DNA of 64,000 bases. Source: Limnohabitans sp. Jir61 (GTDB taxonomy: Bacteria; Pseudomonadota; Gammaproteobacteria; Burkholderiales; Burkholderiaceae_C). A program made the position numbers and the translations under genes. The DNA is taken from assembly GCF_003063545.1 (NCBI RefSeq), contig NZ_NESD01000001.1, forward strand, positions 744,001 to 808,000. Direction: 5' to 3'. The notes below the pieces were generated by a model. It did no database searches and was not told where the DNA came from. It worked only from the letters and a program-made list of their open reading frames with translations. Every line of letters starts with the position of its first letter. Position 1 is the stretch's first letter. Below are positions 17,748 through 26,528 of the stretch, piece by piece.

Positions 17748-18152
17748 ATGCTTATTACAACCGCAGTGTTTGCCAGTATCTTGGCTTTGATGTTTATTAA
17801 GCTCTCGTTTAATGTCATCAGGCTTCGACGTGAGAATAAGATCTCTATTGGTGCTGGAGGTATCGACGAATTAGAACGTGCCATCCGCGCGCATGGTAAC
17901 TTTGCTGAATACGTGCCATTGGGCCTGTTTTTGATAGGTGCTTTGGAGCTAAATGGCGCACCGACTGAGTTAGTTGCGCTGCTGGGATTACTTCTTGTTG
18001 TGGGACGTTACTTTCATGCCCAAGGCATCAAGGAACTCCCTCCGAAATTCACGAACCGAGTGAGGGGGATGAAACTGACTTTTGCGGTACTTGGTTTGTC
18101 AGCAATGGCCAATATGGCTTGGGTTGGATACTTGATTATTTCCTCAACTTAA
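17748..18152 (+). CDS. MAPEG family protein
   Basis: LSFNVIRLRRENKISIGAGGIDELERAIRAHGNFAEYVPLGLFLIGALELNG. Confidence 0.88.
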   Translation: MLITTAVFASILALMFIKLSFNVIRLRRENKISIGAGGIDELERAIRAHGNFAEYVPLGLFLIGALELNGAPTELVALLGLLLVVGRYFHAQGIKELPPKFTNRVRGMKLTFAVLGLSAMANMAWVGYLIISST

Positions 18153-18194
18153 TTTGAAGTTTGGAATGGCGATTGGCTTGGGTGTGATTTCTCT

Positions 18195-20393
18195 CTATTT
18201 TGTCGCTGCGATCCCACGTGCCGTGTGTAATTTCTTGTAACTGTCCATTAGGCGATGATGTCTCTCAAGGCCTTCTAGTTGCATGCTGGTGGGTGTGAGG
18301 CCATAGAAGCGAATGCTTCCATCAACGGACCCCAAGACTGCATCCATCCGTGCATTGCCAAACATGCGGCGGAAATTGACCATATAGTGGTCGAGTGCTA
18401 GGTCATCATCGAGGATGACCTCTAACACTACATTCAGGGCTTGATAAAACAAGCCACGCTCAACGGTGTTGTCGTTGTATTGCAAGAAGGCGCCCACTAA
18501 CTCTCGGGCTTCTTCGAATTGTTTCAAGGCCAGTTGTATCAGCAGCTTCAACTCAAGAACGGTGAGCTGTCCCCATTCAGTATTGTCATCAAACTCAATG
18601 CCAATCAACGTGGCAACGTCTGAATATTCATCCAACTCGTTGTTTTCTAAACGATCAAGCAATGCAGACAAACTGTCATCCTTGAGTCGATGCAAGTTGA
18701 GGATGTCTTCGCGGAACAGCAGTGCCTTGTTTGTGTTGTCCCAGATCAAATCTTCAATAGGGTAGATTTCTGAATAGCCTGGTACCAATATGCGGCAGGC
18801 AATGGCGCCCAATTGGTCATATACCGCTGTGTACGTTTCTTTGCCCATATCTTTGAGGATGCCAAACAAGGTAGCGGCTTCGTGGGTATTCGAGTTTTCA
18901 TCTTGGCTCGAAAAGTCCCATTCCACAAATTCAAAATCAGCTTTGTTGCTGAAAAAGCGCCATGACACGATGCCACTGGAGTCGATGAAGTGTTCCACGA
19001 AGTTATTAGGCTCGGTGACGGCGTTGCTTTCAAATGTAGGTTTGGGTAAATCGTTCAAGCCTTCAAAACTGCGGCCTTGAAGCAGTTCCGTCAGGCTGCG
19101 TTCTAACGCCACTTTAAAGCTTGGGTGTGCACCGAAGGATGCAAAAACACCCCCTGTGCGTGGGTTCATCAAAGTCACACACATCACGGGGTAGGTGCCA
19201 CCCAGAGAGGCATCTTTGACCAATACGGGAAAGCCTTGTTCTTCCAAGCCCTGAATGCCAGCCAAGATGCTGGGGTATTTAGCCAACACGTCTTGCGGCA
19301 CATCGGGTAAACAGATTTCGCCTTCTAGGATTTCACGCTTGACGGCACGTTCGAAAATCTCAGACAGGCATTGCACTTGGGCTTCGGCCAGCGTGTTACC
19401 TGCGCTCATGCCGTTACTGACAAACAAGTTTTCAATCAGATTTGATGGGAAGTACACCACTTCGCCATCCGACTGGCGCACATAAGGCAGAGAGCAAATA
19501 CCGCGCTCTGTGTTGCCAGAGTTGGTGTCGATCAGGTGAGAGCCGCGCAGCTCGCCATCGGGGTTATAGATGTGCAGACAGTATGGGTCCAGAAGCTCTT
19601 TGGGAAGCGCATCTTTTTTACCTGGTTTGAACCAGCGTTCGTTGGGGTAGTGCACGAAGGCGGCATTGGCGATGTCTTCGCCCCAGAATGCCCCAGCGTA
19701 GAAATGGTTGTTGTTGAGACGCTCGATGTATTCGCCCAAGGCGGAGGCGAGGGCGCTTTCTTTGGTTGCTCCCTTCCCATTGGTAAAGCACATCGGCGAA
19801 TGCGCATCACGGATGTGCAATGACCAGACATGAGGGATGATGTTGCGCCACGACGCAATTTCAATTTTGATTCCTAGGTTTGCCAAAATGTCAGACATAT
19901 TGGCGATGGTTTGTTCGAGTGGGAGGTCCTTGCCCACGATGTAGGTGCTGGCGTCAGCGTTGGGTTTCAAGGTCAGCAAAGACTGTGCGTCAGCATCTAG
20001 GTTCTGTACTTCTTCGATGACAAATTCAGGACCTGCTTGCACCACTTTTTTAACCGTGCATCGCTCAATTGAATTCAAAATACCGCGACGGTCAACCTCT
20101 TGGATATCGGTTGGTAACTCGACTTGAATTTTGAATATTTGTTGATAGCGATTTTCAGGGTCAACGATGTTGTTTTGCGAAAGTCGAATGTTTTCAGTAG
20201 GAATGTTGCGCGTTGAGCAATACAGCTTCACGAAATAGGCAGCACACAAAGCTGAAGAAGCTAGAAAATAATCGAATGGCCCAGGGGCCGAACCATCGCC
20301 CTTGTAGCGGATGGGTTGGTCAGCGATCACAGTGAAGTCGTCAAACTTAGCTTCTAACCGAAGCTTGTCGAGAAAGTTGACTTTAATTTCCAT
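18195..20393 (-). CDS. OsmC domain/YcaO domain-containing protein
   Basis: N-terminal OsmC-like domain (GSAPGPFDYFLASSALCAAYFVKLYC) fused to YcaO domain (GKGATKESALASALGEYIERLNNNHFY...EAQVQCLSEIFERAVKREI) and helical C-terminus. Confidence 0.9.
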   Translation of the reverse strand: MEIKVNFLDKLRLEAKFDDFTVIADQPIRYKGDGSAPGPFDYFLASSALCAAYFVKLYCSTRNIPTENIRLSQNNIVDPENRYQQIFKIQVELPTDIQEVDRRGILNSIERCTVKKVVQAGPEFVIEEVQNLDADAQSLLTLKPNADASTYIVGKDLPLEQTIANMSDILANLGIKIEIASWRNIIPHVWSLHIRDAHSPMCFTNGKGATKESALASALGEYIERLNNNHFYAGAFWGEDIANAAFVHYPNERWFKPGKKDALPKELLDPYCLHIYNPDGELRGSHLIDTNSGNTERGICSLPYVRQSDGEVVYFPSNLIENLFVSNGMSAGNTLAEAQVQCLSEIFERAVKREILEGEICLPDVPQDVLAKYPSILAGIQGLEEQGFPVLVKDASLGGTYPVMCVTLMNPRTGGVFASFGAHPSFKVALERSLTELLQGRSFEGLNDLPKPTFESNAVTEPNNFVEHFIDSSGIVSWRFFSNKADFEFVEWDFSSQDENSNTHEAATLFGILKDMGKETYTAVYDQLGAIACRILVPGYSEIYPIEDLIWDNTNKALLFREDILNLHRLKDDSLSALLDRLENNELDEYSDVATLIGIEFDDNTEWGQLTVLELKLLIQLALKQFEEARELVGAFLQYNDNTVERGLFYQALNVVLEVILDDDLALDHYMVNFRRMFGNARMDAVLGSVDGSIRFYGLTPTSMQLEGLERHHRLMDSYKKLHTARGIAATK

Positions 20394-20492
20394 GGGTAAT
20401 AGTTGTAAATAGTATTCAGAATGATGAGGCGAAGATGAATCGCCGCTGCGCTTGCACACCAGTATATAAAGGCGTCCGTGTCGCAGCGGGTA

Positions 20493-20543
20493 GCCTTAGG
20501 AAACTAATGTATATTTCTAAGAAATATCGCTAACACCTAAGGC
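20493..20543. promoter_or_regulatory. Nested, nearly concentric palindromes in the divergent ycaO-like/SET promoter
   Basis: Outer GCCTTAGG(20493-20500)/CCTAAGGC(20536-20543); inner ATATTTCT-A-AGAAATAT (20511-20527). Confidence 0.6.
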
Positions 20544-20547
20544 TTTC

Positions 20548-20967
20548 ATGGCAATTGATAAAACAAGATTAATCGATCACCTTCAAACAGAGGTTTATTG
20601 CCGCCTTGGCATTTCTAAGGTTCATGGGATTGGCGTGTTTGCGCTTCGAAGCATTCCTAAAGGTGCAAAACCACTGGTTAGCTTGATCAAAATTAAAGAG
20701 TTTGATTTCACTAAGAAGGAAATCAAAAAGCTACCGGCGAGTGTTCGTAAAGAAGTTGAAATGTTTTGCTACTACGACAGCAAAAAATACATGGTTCCCT
20801 CCATCGGACTGAACTCAATGAATATGGCCTTTTACATGAACCATTCCAAAGAGCCGAATGTGAGGTATCTCAAGAACGGCGATATCGTCGCACTCAAACA
20901 AATAAAGACAGACGAAGAGCTATTCTTTGACTACGACGAGGCGTTTGGTGAAAAACACACCTTTTGA
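20548..20967 (+). CDS. SET domain-containing protein (putative protein-lysine methyltransferase)
   Basis: KVHGIGVFALRSIPKGAKPL; MNHSKEPNVRY; DEELFFDYDEAF match SET motifs. Confidence 0.88.
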   Translation: MAIDKTRLIDHLQTEVYCRLGISKVHGIGVFALRSIPKGAKPLVSLIKIKEFDFTKKEIKKLPASVRKEVEMFCYYDSKKYMVPSIGLNSMNMAFYMNHSKEPNVRYLKNGDIVALKQIKTDEELFFDYDEAFGEKHTF

Positions 20968-20971
20968 ACCA

Positions 20972-20985
20972 AGGGCGTACGCCCT
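20972..20985. repeat. Perfect 14-bp palindrome between convergent genes
   Basis: AGGGCGTACGCCCT. Confidence 0.6.
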
Positions 20986-20988
20986 GAG

Positions 20989-21861
20989 TTATGGATTTCT
21001 ATAGATCTTGTTCCAAACGGATGGTGAGAAATCCGTGTGCAGAGGTGAAGTCGTGTCCAAAGCCAGTGGATGGTCGGGGTCGGTGACAGCGACGGCAAAA
21101 ATTGGCTCAAATTCATTCACAAACAGGGCTTTGTAGCCGTAGTCGTCGACGGGCCCGAGGTTGTAATGGCGATAGCCATTCTTCGCCGCCCATTTAGATG
21201 CCAACAGACAGGCAAAAATGCCTGGCGAAAACCTTTTGTATTCAGGGTTCCACTGGCAGAAGCTTCCATACACTTGACTGCGCTCTGGCAACAGAACGGA
21301 TAGATCAGTCAACACCAAGTCGCCGTTTTCTGCAAACGCACGAATGATCAAAACATCTAAGTTCTTGATGTAGTCAATGAAACCTTCCACTTCGTCTGTG
21401 TGGATGTAGTAGTTTTCAAAGTGAACACCACCCATTTCGTAAACATCGTCAAACGTGAGGGACGAGCCGGGAACGACAGACTCAGTCACTGTCAGTGAGC
21501 GGCAGAGTTTTTCGAGTTCTTTGAATTTTCTTTCGCGTCTGGGTTCTGTCCAAAAACCTTCGGCTGCCACATTGACCATGCCATATTTGTCATTGATGGG
21601 AACGCCATAAGCGCTCTCCGGTGGGATCGCATAAACGATGAATGGTTTTTTGGCCATGGCCAGCATTTCTGGCGTGACATCGACATAAGGACACAAAGCA
21701 TCCCAGCGCGAGGTGTAGTAATGGATCTCTTCGTGGTAGCTGTCAACGCATAAATTGTCTTCGTTCCAGCTTTGATAGCCCACACTTTGGTCTGGGTTGG
21801 ATGTGGCGGTATCGGCAAAGTGCTCTTCACGTTCGAGCACATTAGATCGGCTATCTGTCAT
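20989..21861 (-). CDS. GNAT-fold transferase, arginyl/leucyl-tRNA-protein transferase-like C-terminus
   Basis: YKRFSPGIFACLLASKWAAKNGYRHYNLGPVDDYGYKALFVNEFEPI resembles the ATE/Bpt C-terminal pattern (G.Y..L...E.AK..gl.Y.YLGY.....MaYK..F.P). Confidence 0.55.
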   Translation of the reverse strand: MTDSRSNVLEREEHFADTATSNPDQSVGYQSWNEDNLCVDSYHEEIHYYTSRWDALCPYVDVTPEMLAMAKKPFIVYAIPPESAYGVPINDKYGMVNVAAEGFWTEPRRERKFKELEKLCRSLTVTESVVPGSSLTFDDVYEMGGVHFENYYIHTDEVEGFIDYIKNLDVLIIRAFAENGDLVLTDLSVLLPERSQVYGSFCQWNPEYKRFSPGIFACLLASKWAAKNGYRHYNLGPVDDYGYKALFVNEFEPIFAVAVTDPDHPLALDTTSPLHTDFSPSVWNKIYRNP

Positions 21862-22298
21862 GACTTATTTTTCAAGTAAGTAGGTGTGGAGATCGGTGTT
21901 AATTCAAAAAAATCTAAATCAACTTCCCGGTTTCTTTTAAGAAAATCTTTATCGGTGTCGATGAGCTGCGTCAACAAATGATCCATTTGCTTCAAATGCA
22001 TGGCGGCTTCGCTGTTTGGATTTTTTAGCTGGCGTTTGTATTCTGGCAAGAGTGGGCAGGCGGCATCGAAGTAATATTGATTAGCTTGATGGTCGAAAGA
22101 CAAAGGGTATAGCTTGCAACTGAGAGGCTTTTCATCGCCCAATTGACAGCCTTGATTGCCAAGGTGGGTACAGCGATCTTCGATGCATAGCTGCTTATGC
22201 ACGGTAGCTTCGTCTTTGGTGAGCGTAATTTCTAGAGTCCCAAAGCCTGCATCAACATGACAGCAACTTTGGCACTCGGCACAATGATCGAAAAGCAA
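21858..22298 (-). CDS. YkgJ family cysteine cluster protein
   Basis: CAECQSCCHVDAGFGTLEITLTKDE...RCTHLGNQGCQLGDEKPLSCKLYPL. Confidence 0.8.
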   Translation of the reverse strand: MLFDHCAECQSCCHVDAGFGTLEITLTKDEATVHKQLCIEDRCTHLGNQGCQLGDEKPLSCKLYPLSFDHQANQYYFDAACPLLPEYKRQLKNPNSEAAMHLKQMDHLLTQLIDTDKDFLKRNREVDLDFFELTPISTPTYLKNKS

Positions 22299-22541
22299 AC
22301 TGAATCCCTGAAAGTTAATTGGACAATCTATTCGTGATTTTGCTAATTATCTGTCATTAACGATGAAGATAAGTTGGTCTGATTTTTTTTGAAGTATGAA
22401 TGCTGTTTTAACGACGATTGACCAAAAAGAATTCCAAATTATTCATCATCCGATGAAAGATGCTCAGTCACTTGTGTCACGTGTTTTGTAAACATACGCA
22501 ATGCAAGCGTGTTTGTGGCCAACCAACAATACATTGAACGT

Positions 22542-23342
22542 TTACGGAGCAATGCTAGCCCCATAAATTTGGTGTCTGATGAGGCTGTCACGTATGAAGC
22601 CGTTGTATTTCATTTCTGCTACAAAGTCCCTGACGACTTGCAGCGCGCGCGGGGAGGCTCTATTAGGCTGCCCCATGGCTTGTTCGATGACCATGAAACG
22701 GCCTGGTAGCAAGCGCAGATCATCAAATTCTTTAGCGTCTGACTCAAGCTGTTGTCTTACGCCAGCTGCTACGTCGTAAGTTCCCTCTTGGAAAAATGGC
22801 ACAACCATTGGTGAGGTGGGGGCCCTAACCAGTTGCGCTTGTTTTAGCTCTCGAGTGAGGTACAGGTCATAGGCGCTTCCTTTGCCAACGACGATGCGAT
22901 GATTGGCTTGATCTACTTGTTCGTTATGTGTGATGAGAGATTTCTTTCTCACCAGATAGCTTCCTTCGATCAGTACATATGCTGGCGTGAAGCTAATGCC
23001 TTGTCCTCGAATGGGATCGATAGCGAAAAATCCAATATCTGCATTCCCCTGTGTAACTGACTCAACTGACCGAGCAGCTGAATCGACTGGGATGAGGTTC
23101 AAGGGCAGGTTGAGTCGCTGCGCGAGCGCTTTTGCTAAATCGACGGATACACCTGTAGGCTCGTCTAGTGGGGAGGCTCTTCGCGCAAGGATTGGGTTTC
23201 CTAAATTGATGACTGCCCGCAAGGTTCCAGTCGGTGCGATTTCTTGAGAAATTTCACTCGGTTGACCAAACACCAGCGTTGGGAACAGGGTTGCAATGAG
23301 CAACCCTGTCCACAGGTTTTTCAATGTGGCGCACATTGACAC
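22542..23342 (-). CDS. transporter substrate-binding domain-containing protein (SBP family 3)
   Basis: Signal peptide; GTLRAVINLGNPIL...GVSVDLAKALAQRLNLPLNLIPVDSAARSVESVTQGNADIGFFAIDPIR. Confidence 0.85.
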   Translation of the reverse strand: MSMCATLKNLWTGLLIATLFPTLVFGQPSEISQEIAPTGTLRAVINLGNPILARRASPLDEPTGVSVDLAKALAQRLNLPLNLIPVDSAARSVESVTQGNADIGFFAIDPIRGQGISFTPAYVLIEGSYLVRKKSLITHNEQVDQANHRIVVGKGSAYDLYLTRELKQAQLVRAPTSPMVVPFFQEGTYDVAAGVRQQLESDAKEFDDLRLLPGRFMVIEQAMGQPNRASPRALQVVRDFVAEMKYNGFIRDSLIRHQIYGASIAP

Positions 23343-24193
23343 TAGAACGCTACTGTTTGTCCTTCTGTCATGGGGATGACTTTCACTTTGCTTCCTTTCA
23401 TGGCATTTTGAAATTCATCCAACGTGCCTTTGGTCATCGGATTTGAGTTGTAGTGCATAGGAATTACCATCTTGGGATTGATCCAGTTGCGTGCAGCGAA
23501 TGCCGCATCTTCAGGATCCATGGTGAAGTTGCCACCGATAGGCATGAGCACCAAATCTGGCTTGTAGCGTTCTGTGATGAATTTCATATCGCCAAATAGG
23601 CCGGTATCACCCATGTGCCAGATCTTGAAACCGTTTTCCAGTTCAATGATGTAGCCCACTGCTTCGCCAGCAGGATGTGATTCATTTTTGTTGGTCGCGG
23701 GATTTTTCCAAACCAGCAACGAAGAGTGCTCCGCTTGCACGGCCGTCACCTTGATGCCAGGCAAAGGCTTAACGCTGCCGGTTTTGTTGAAACGGTGGCC
23801 TAGGTCAGCCGGCAGAAGGCCTAGGGTGATCAGTGGCGTCACCATGTCTGCAGGACCATAGAGCTTTGTTTTGTGCATGATGGCCAAATCTGTTGCATCA
23901 CCAATGTGGTCTACATGTGCATGCGTAACCAATAGCAGGTCGACTTTGCCTAAAGCTGAAATATCGGTTTTGTAGGGCGCTGGAGTTTTGGGGCCGCCCG
24001 TGAGCCATGGGTCAATCACAATCGTTTGACCACCGGGTGTCTTGATGCGAAAGCCGGCCTGACCTAGCCACAGCAACTCAGCTTTCGCTGATGTCGCGTT
24101 GGGTGCTTGTTGAGCGAAACTGCTTTGCAGGCTGATGGCGGTGATGCCAGCAAACAAACAAGCTTTGAAACACATGGAAAGAAACAATTTCAT
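23342..24193 (-). CDS. metal-dependent hydrolase, metallo-beta-lactamase superfamily (UlaG-like), exported
   Basis: Signal peptide; ELLWLGQAGFRIKTPGGQTIVIDPWLTGGPKTP; THAHVDHIGD; WHMGDTGLFGD. Confidence 0.88.
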   Translation of the reverse strand: MKLFLSMCFKACLFAGITAISLQSSFAQQAPNATSAKAELLWLGQAGFRIKTPGGQTIVIDPWLTGGPKTPAPYKTDISALGKVDLLLVTHAHVDHIGDATDLAIMHKTKLYGPADMVTPLITLGLLPADLGHRFNKTGSVKPLPGIKVTAVQAEHSSLLVWKNPATNKNESHPAGEAVGYIIELENGFKIWHMGDTGLFGDMKFITERYKPDLVLMPIGGNFTMDPEDAAFAARNWINPKMVIPMHYNSNPMTKGTLDEFQNAMKGSKVKVIPMTEGQTVAF

Positions 24194-24343
24194 GAAGGAC
24201 TCCTAGTCAGAGATTGGGTCATGACATTTGAATACAGCCGCGCATAGGGATAACCCTTTCTGATATAGGTTTTAGTCGCCTGCTGGACACCCATTCAACC
24301 TAAGCTCACCGCATGTCGATACACCCCTTTCATACTTAGGGTG

Positions 24344-26113
24344 TCAGTCAAATAAATGCATTTGTAGGTAAGTCGCGGTTTGATAAAAAACAAAGCTGAT
24401 CAACCATGCGCTGCACAGCGGCCACACCAGTGACAGGGCCGTGAATTTGAGGCTCTTGGTTTCATTGCGAATAGTTGCAATGGTGGAGACGCAGGGCGTG
24501 TAGATCAACACAAACAGCATGAAGCTGTAGGCTTGTATCCAAGTGATGTGCTCTGTGATGGCATGCACTAGTGCGCTGCCTTCTTGGCCGTAAATGATGG
24601 CCAAAGAGCCAATCACAATTTCTTTGGCGATGAAGCCAAACAGCAAGGCAATAGTCAACTCGGCGTTAATGCCAATAGGCTGTAAAAGTGGTTGCAGTAG
24701 CTCGCCCATTTGTCCCGCCCATGTGCCTGTGCTGCCCGGTGAAATGCCTTGTGGGAAATTGGTAAGAATCCAAATCATGACTACGCCAATCACAATGAAG
24801 CGTGTGGCGCGATTTAGGAAGTGTTTGACTTCTTGTTGGCTGGTAATGGCCATTTGACGTAGGGTAGGGAAACGGTAGGGGGGCATTTCCAACACAAACG
24901 CATCGTTGTTGACATATTGGCGTTTGAAAATGAGCGATGTGAAGATGGCCATCAAAATGCTCATCACATACAGCGAAAACAACACCCAAGGGGCTTGTTC
25001 TGTGGTGAACAAGGCCGCTATGAAAAAGACAAACACCTGCATGCGCGCCGAACACATAGAAAATGGTATGGTCAGCATCGTCAAATAGCGCAGCCCTTTT
25101 GATCGTATGACACGCGTGCCCATGAGTGCAGGCACGTTGCAGCCAAAGCCCATCAGCAGCATGACAAAGCTGCGTCCATCCAAGCCAAACTTGGACATCA
25201 ACGCATCCATCAAGAAGGCTGCGCGTGACAAATAACCAGTGTCTTCGACCATGCCCATGAACAAGAAGAACAACACAATCAGCGGCACAAAGCTGGCCAC
25301 AGTGCCCAAGCCGTTGTATAGCCCATCGAGCAGCAAGCCTTGCAGCATTAAGGGCAAGCCCGCACACAAGGGATCGAGTGCATGGGTTCGCAATGCGTTG
25401 AGTAGCCAAGCCATGCTGTCTTGCAGGGGTTTGCCAATCGCAAACACACCTTCAAACAGCAACAGCATCACAGCAAAAAAGATCGGTAAACCAAATATTG
25501 GATGCAATAACACGGCATCTAATTTTTCTGTCAATGCATGCGAGGCTTGTGCAGGCACGTTGATAGATGTTTGAAATGCGTGCTCTATTTCACCCAAGCT
25601 TAGCGTCTTTGTGTTGACGGGGCATGTGCTGATGACTTGGCGAATGGCTGGTAACAAGCGTTCCATGCCTTGACCGTATTTGGCTGACAGCAAATGAACC
25701 GGTTGGCCGAGTTTTTCGCTCAAGGCCCGGACATCGACCGTGATGCCCATCGCGCTGGCTTCGTCAACCATGTTCATCACCAGCAGCACGGGAATACCTT
25801 TGACCATGACTTGGCTGAGCAAGTTGAGTTGGCGTTCGTACTGCGATGTGTTGAGCACGAAGAGGATGAGGTCGGTTTCTTGCGTGTCCAAGAAGTTGGT
25901 GACCACACGTTCGTCATCCGAAAAGCCATTCAGGTCATAGATGCCGGGCAAGTCGACCAGACGCACAACTTGATCGCCCACGATCAAGCGGGCATTGAGC
26001 AGTTCAACCGTGAGACCTGGCCAATTGCCCACTTTGGCATGTGATCCTGTGAGCCGATTAAAGAGGGTGGATTTGCCCGTGTTGGGCATGCCCAGTAATG
26101 CAACGCGTTTCAT
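24344..26113 (-). CDS. feoB: ferrous iron transport protein B
   Basis: GMPNTGKSTLFNRLTGSHAKVGNWPGLTVE; VRLVDLPGIYDLNGFSDDERVV; multiple TM segments typical of FeoB. Confidence 0.96.
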   Translation of the reverse strand: MKRVALLGMPNTGKSTLFNRLTGSHAKVGNWPGLTVELLNARLIVGDQVVRLVDLPGIYDLNGFSDDERVVTNFLDTQETDLILFVLNTSQYERQLNLLSQVMVKGIPVLLVMNMVDEASAMGITVDVRALSEKLGQPVHLLSAKYGQGMERLLPAIRQVISTCPVNTKTLSLGEIEHAFQTSINVPAQASHALTEKLDAVLLHPIFGLPIFFAVMLLLFEGVFAIGKPLQDSMAWLLNALRTHALDPLCAGLPLMLQGLLLDGLYNGLGTVASFVPLIVLFFLFMGMVEDTGYLSRAAFLMDALMSKFGLDGRSFVMLLMGFGCNVPALMGTRVIRSKGLRYLTMLTIPFSMCSARMQVFVFFIAALFTTEQAPWVLFSLYVMSILMAIFTSLIFKRQYVNNDAFVLEMPPYRFPTLRQMAITSQQEVKHFLNRATRFIVIGVVMIWILTNFPQGISPGSTGTWAGQMGELLQPLLQPIGINAELTIALLFGFIAKEIVIGSLAIIYGQEGSALVHAITEHITWIQAYSFMLFVLIYTPCVSTIATIRNETKSLKFTALSLVWPLCSAWLISFVFYQTATYLQMHLFD

Positions 26114-26122
26114 GTGAACCGA

Positions 26123-26407
26123 TCAGGAGGGTGAAGCGAATGCAGAGACGAGGCAAATGCAGCTCGCATCTTTGAGGCGCACGATCAACTCGCTGGTGCC
26201 CACGCGCAGGTGCATGGGGCCACCAAATTTGGCACGACGCAGCACTCGTACCGAGCTACCTTCTTTCAAACCCAGCGCTAAGAAGCGTTTTTTCAAGTCA
26301 CCGTCCACGTTAACTGCTATGACACTGCCAGATTCGCCACTGCGTAGTCGTTCCAAAGTGATTGGCAGCTTCGAGTCTTGCGGACTGAGGGGGGCGTGTG
26401 AATGCAT
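26123..26407 (-). CDS. feoA: ferrous iron transport protein A
   Basis: FeoA-type SH3-like domain, directly upstream of feoB. Confidence 0.9.
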   Translation of the reverse strand: MHSHAPLSPQDSKLPITLERLRSGESGSVIAVNVDGDLKKRFLALGLKEGSSVRVLRRAKFGGPMHLRVGTSELIVRLKDASCICLVSAFASPS

Positions 26408-26471
26408 GGCAGTGTGATTGAGCAGGCAAAAGACTGCTCAGAGAAGGTGGATATTTGAAAGGGTCAATACA

Positions 26472-26490
26472 AATGGGAATGATTTGCATT
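26472..26490. promoter_or_regulatory. Putative Fur box in the divergent feoAB / peroxidase-operon promoter
   Basis: AATGGGAATGATTTGCATT vs the commonly cited AATGAGAATCATTCTCATT-type Fur box (15/19 by eye); fur is in the flanking operon. Confidence 0.65.
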
Positions 26491-26528
26491 TAGAATTATT
26501 TTAACTCGAAACCCATATCACCCGACTG

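Noticed and set aside
20434-20532. 32-codon plus-strand ORF (MNRRCACTPVYKGVRVAAGSLRKLMYISKKYR) in the ycaO/SET intergenic region
   Set aside because: Runs through the palindromic regulatory region; the GAGG-like RBS is weak evidence and the composition looks non-coding. Only conservation or Ribo-seq could rescue it.
22396-22491. 31-codon plus-strand ORF (MNAVLTTIDQKEFQIIHHPMKDAQSLVSRVL) upstream of ykgJ-like gene, considered as a precursor peptide for the YcaO enzyme
   Set aside because: No properly spaced ribosome-binding site, no Cys/Ser/Thr-rich core or leader signature; such a short ORF is expected by chance.
24321-24344. ACACCC...GGGTGT inverted repeat just after feoB, considered as a terminator
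   Set aside because: Only a 6-bp stem with a 12-nt loop, overlaps the stop codon and lacks a T-tract on the minus strand.
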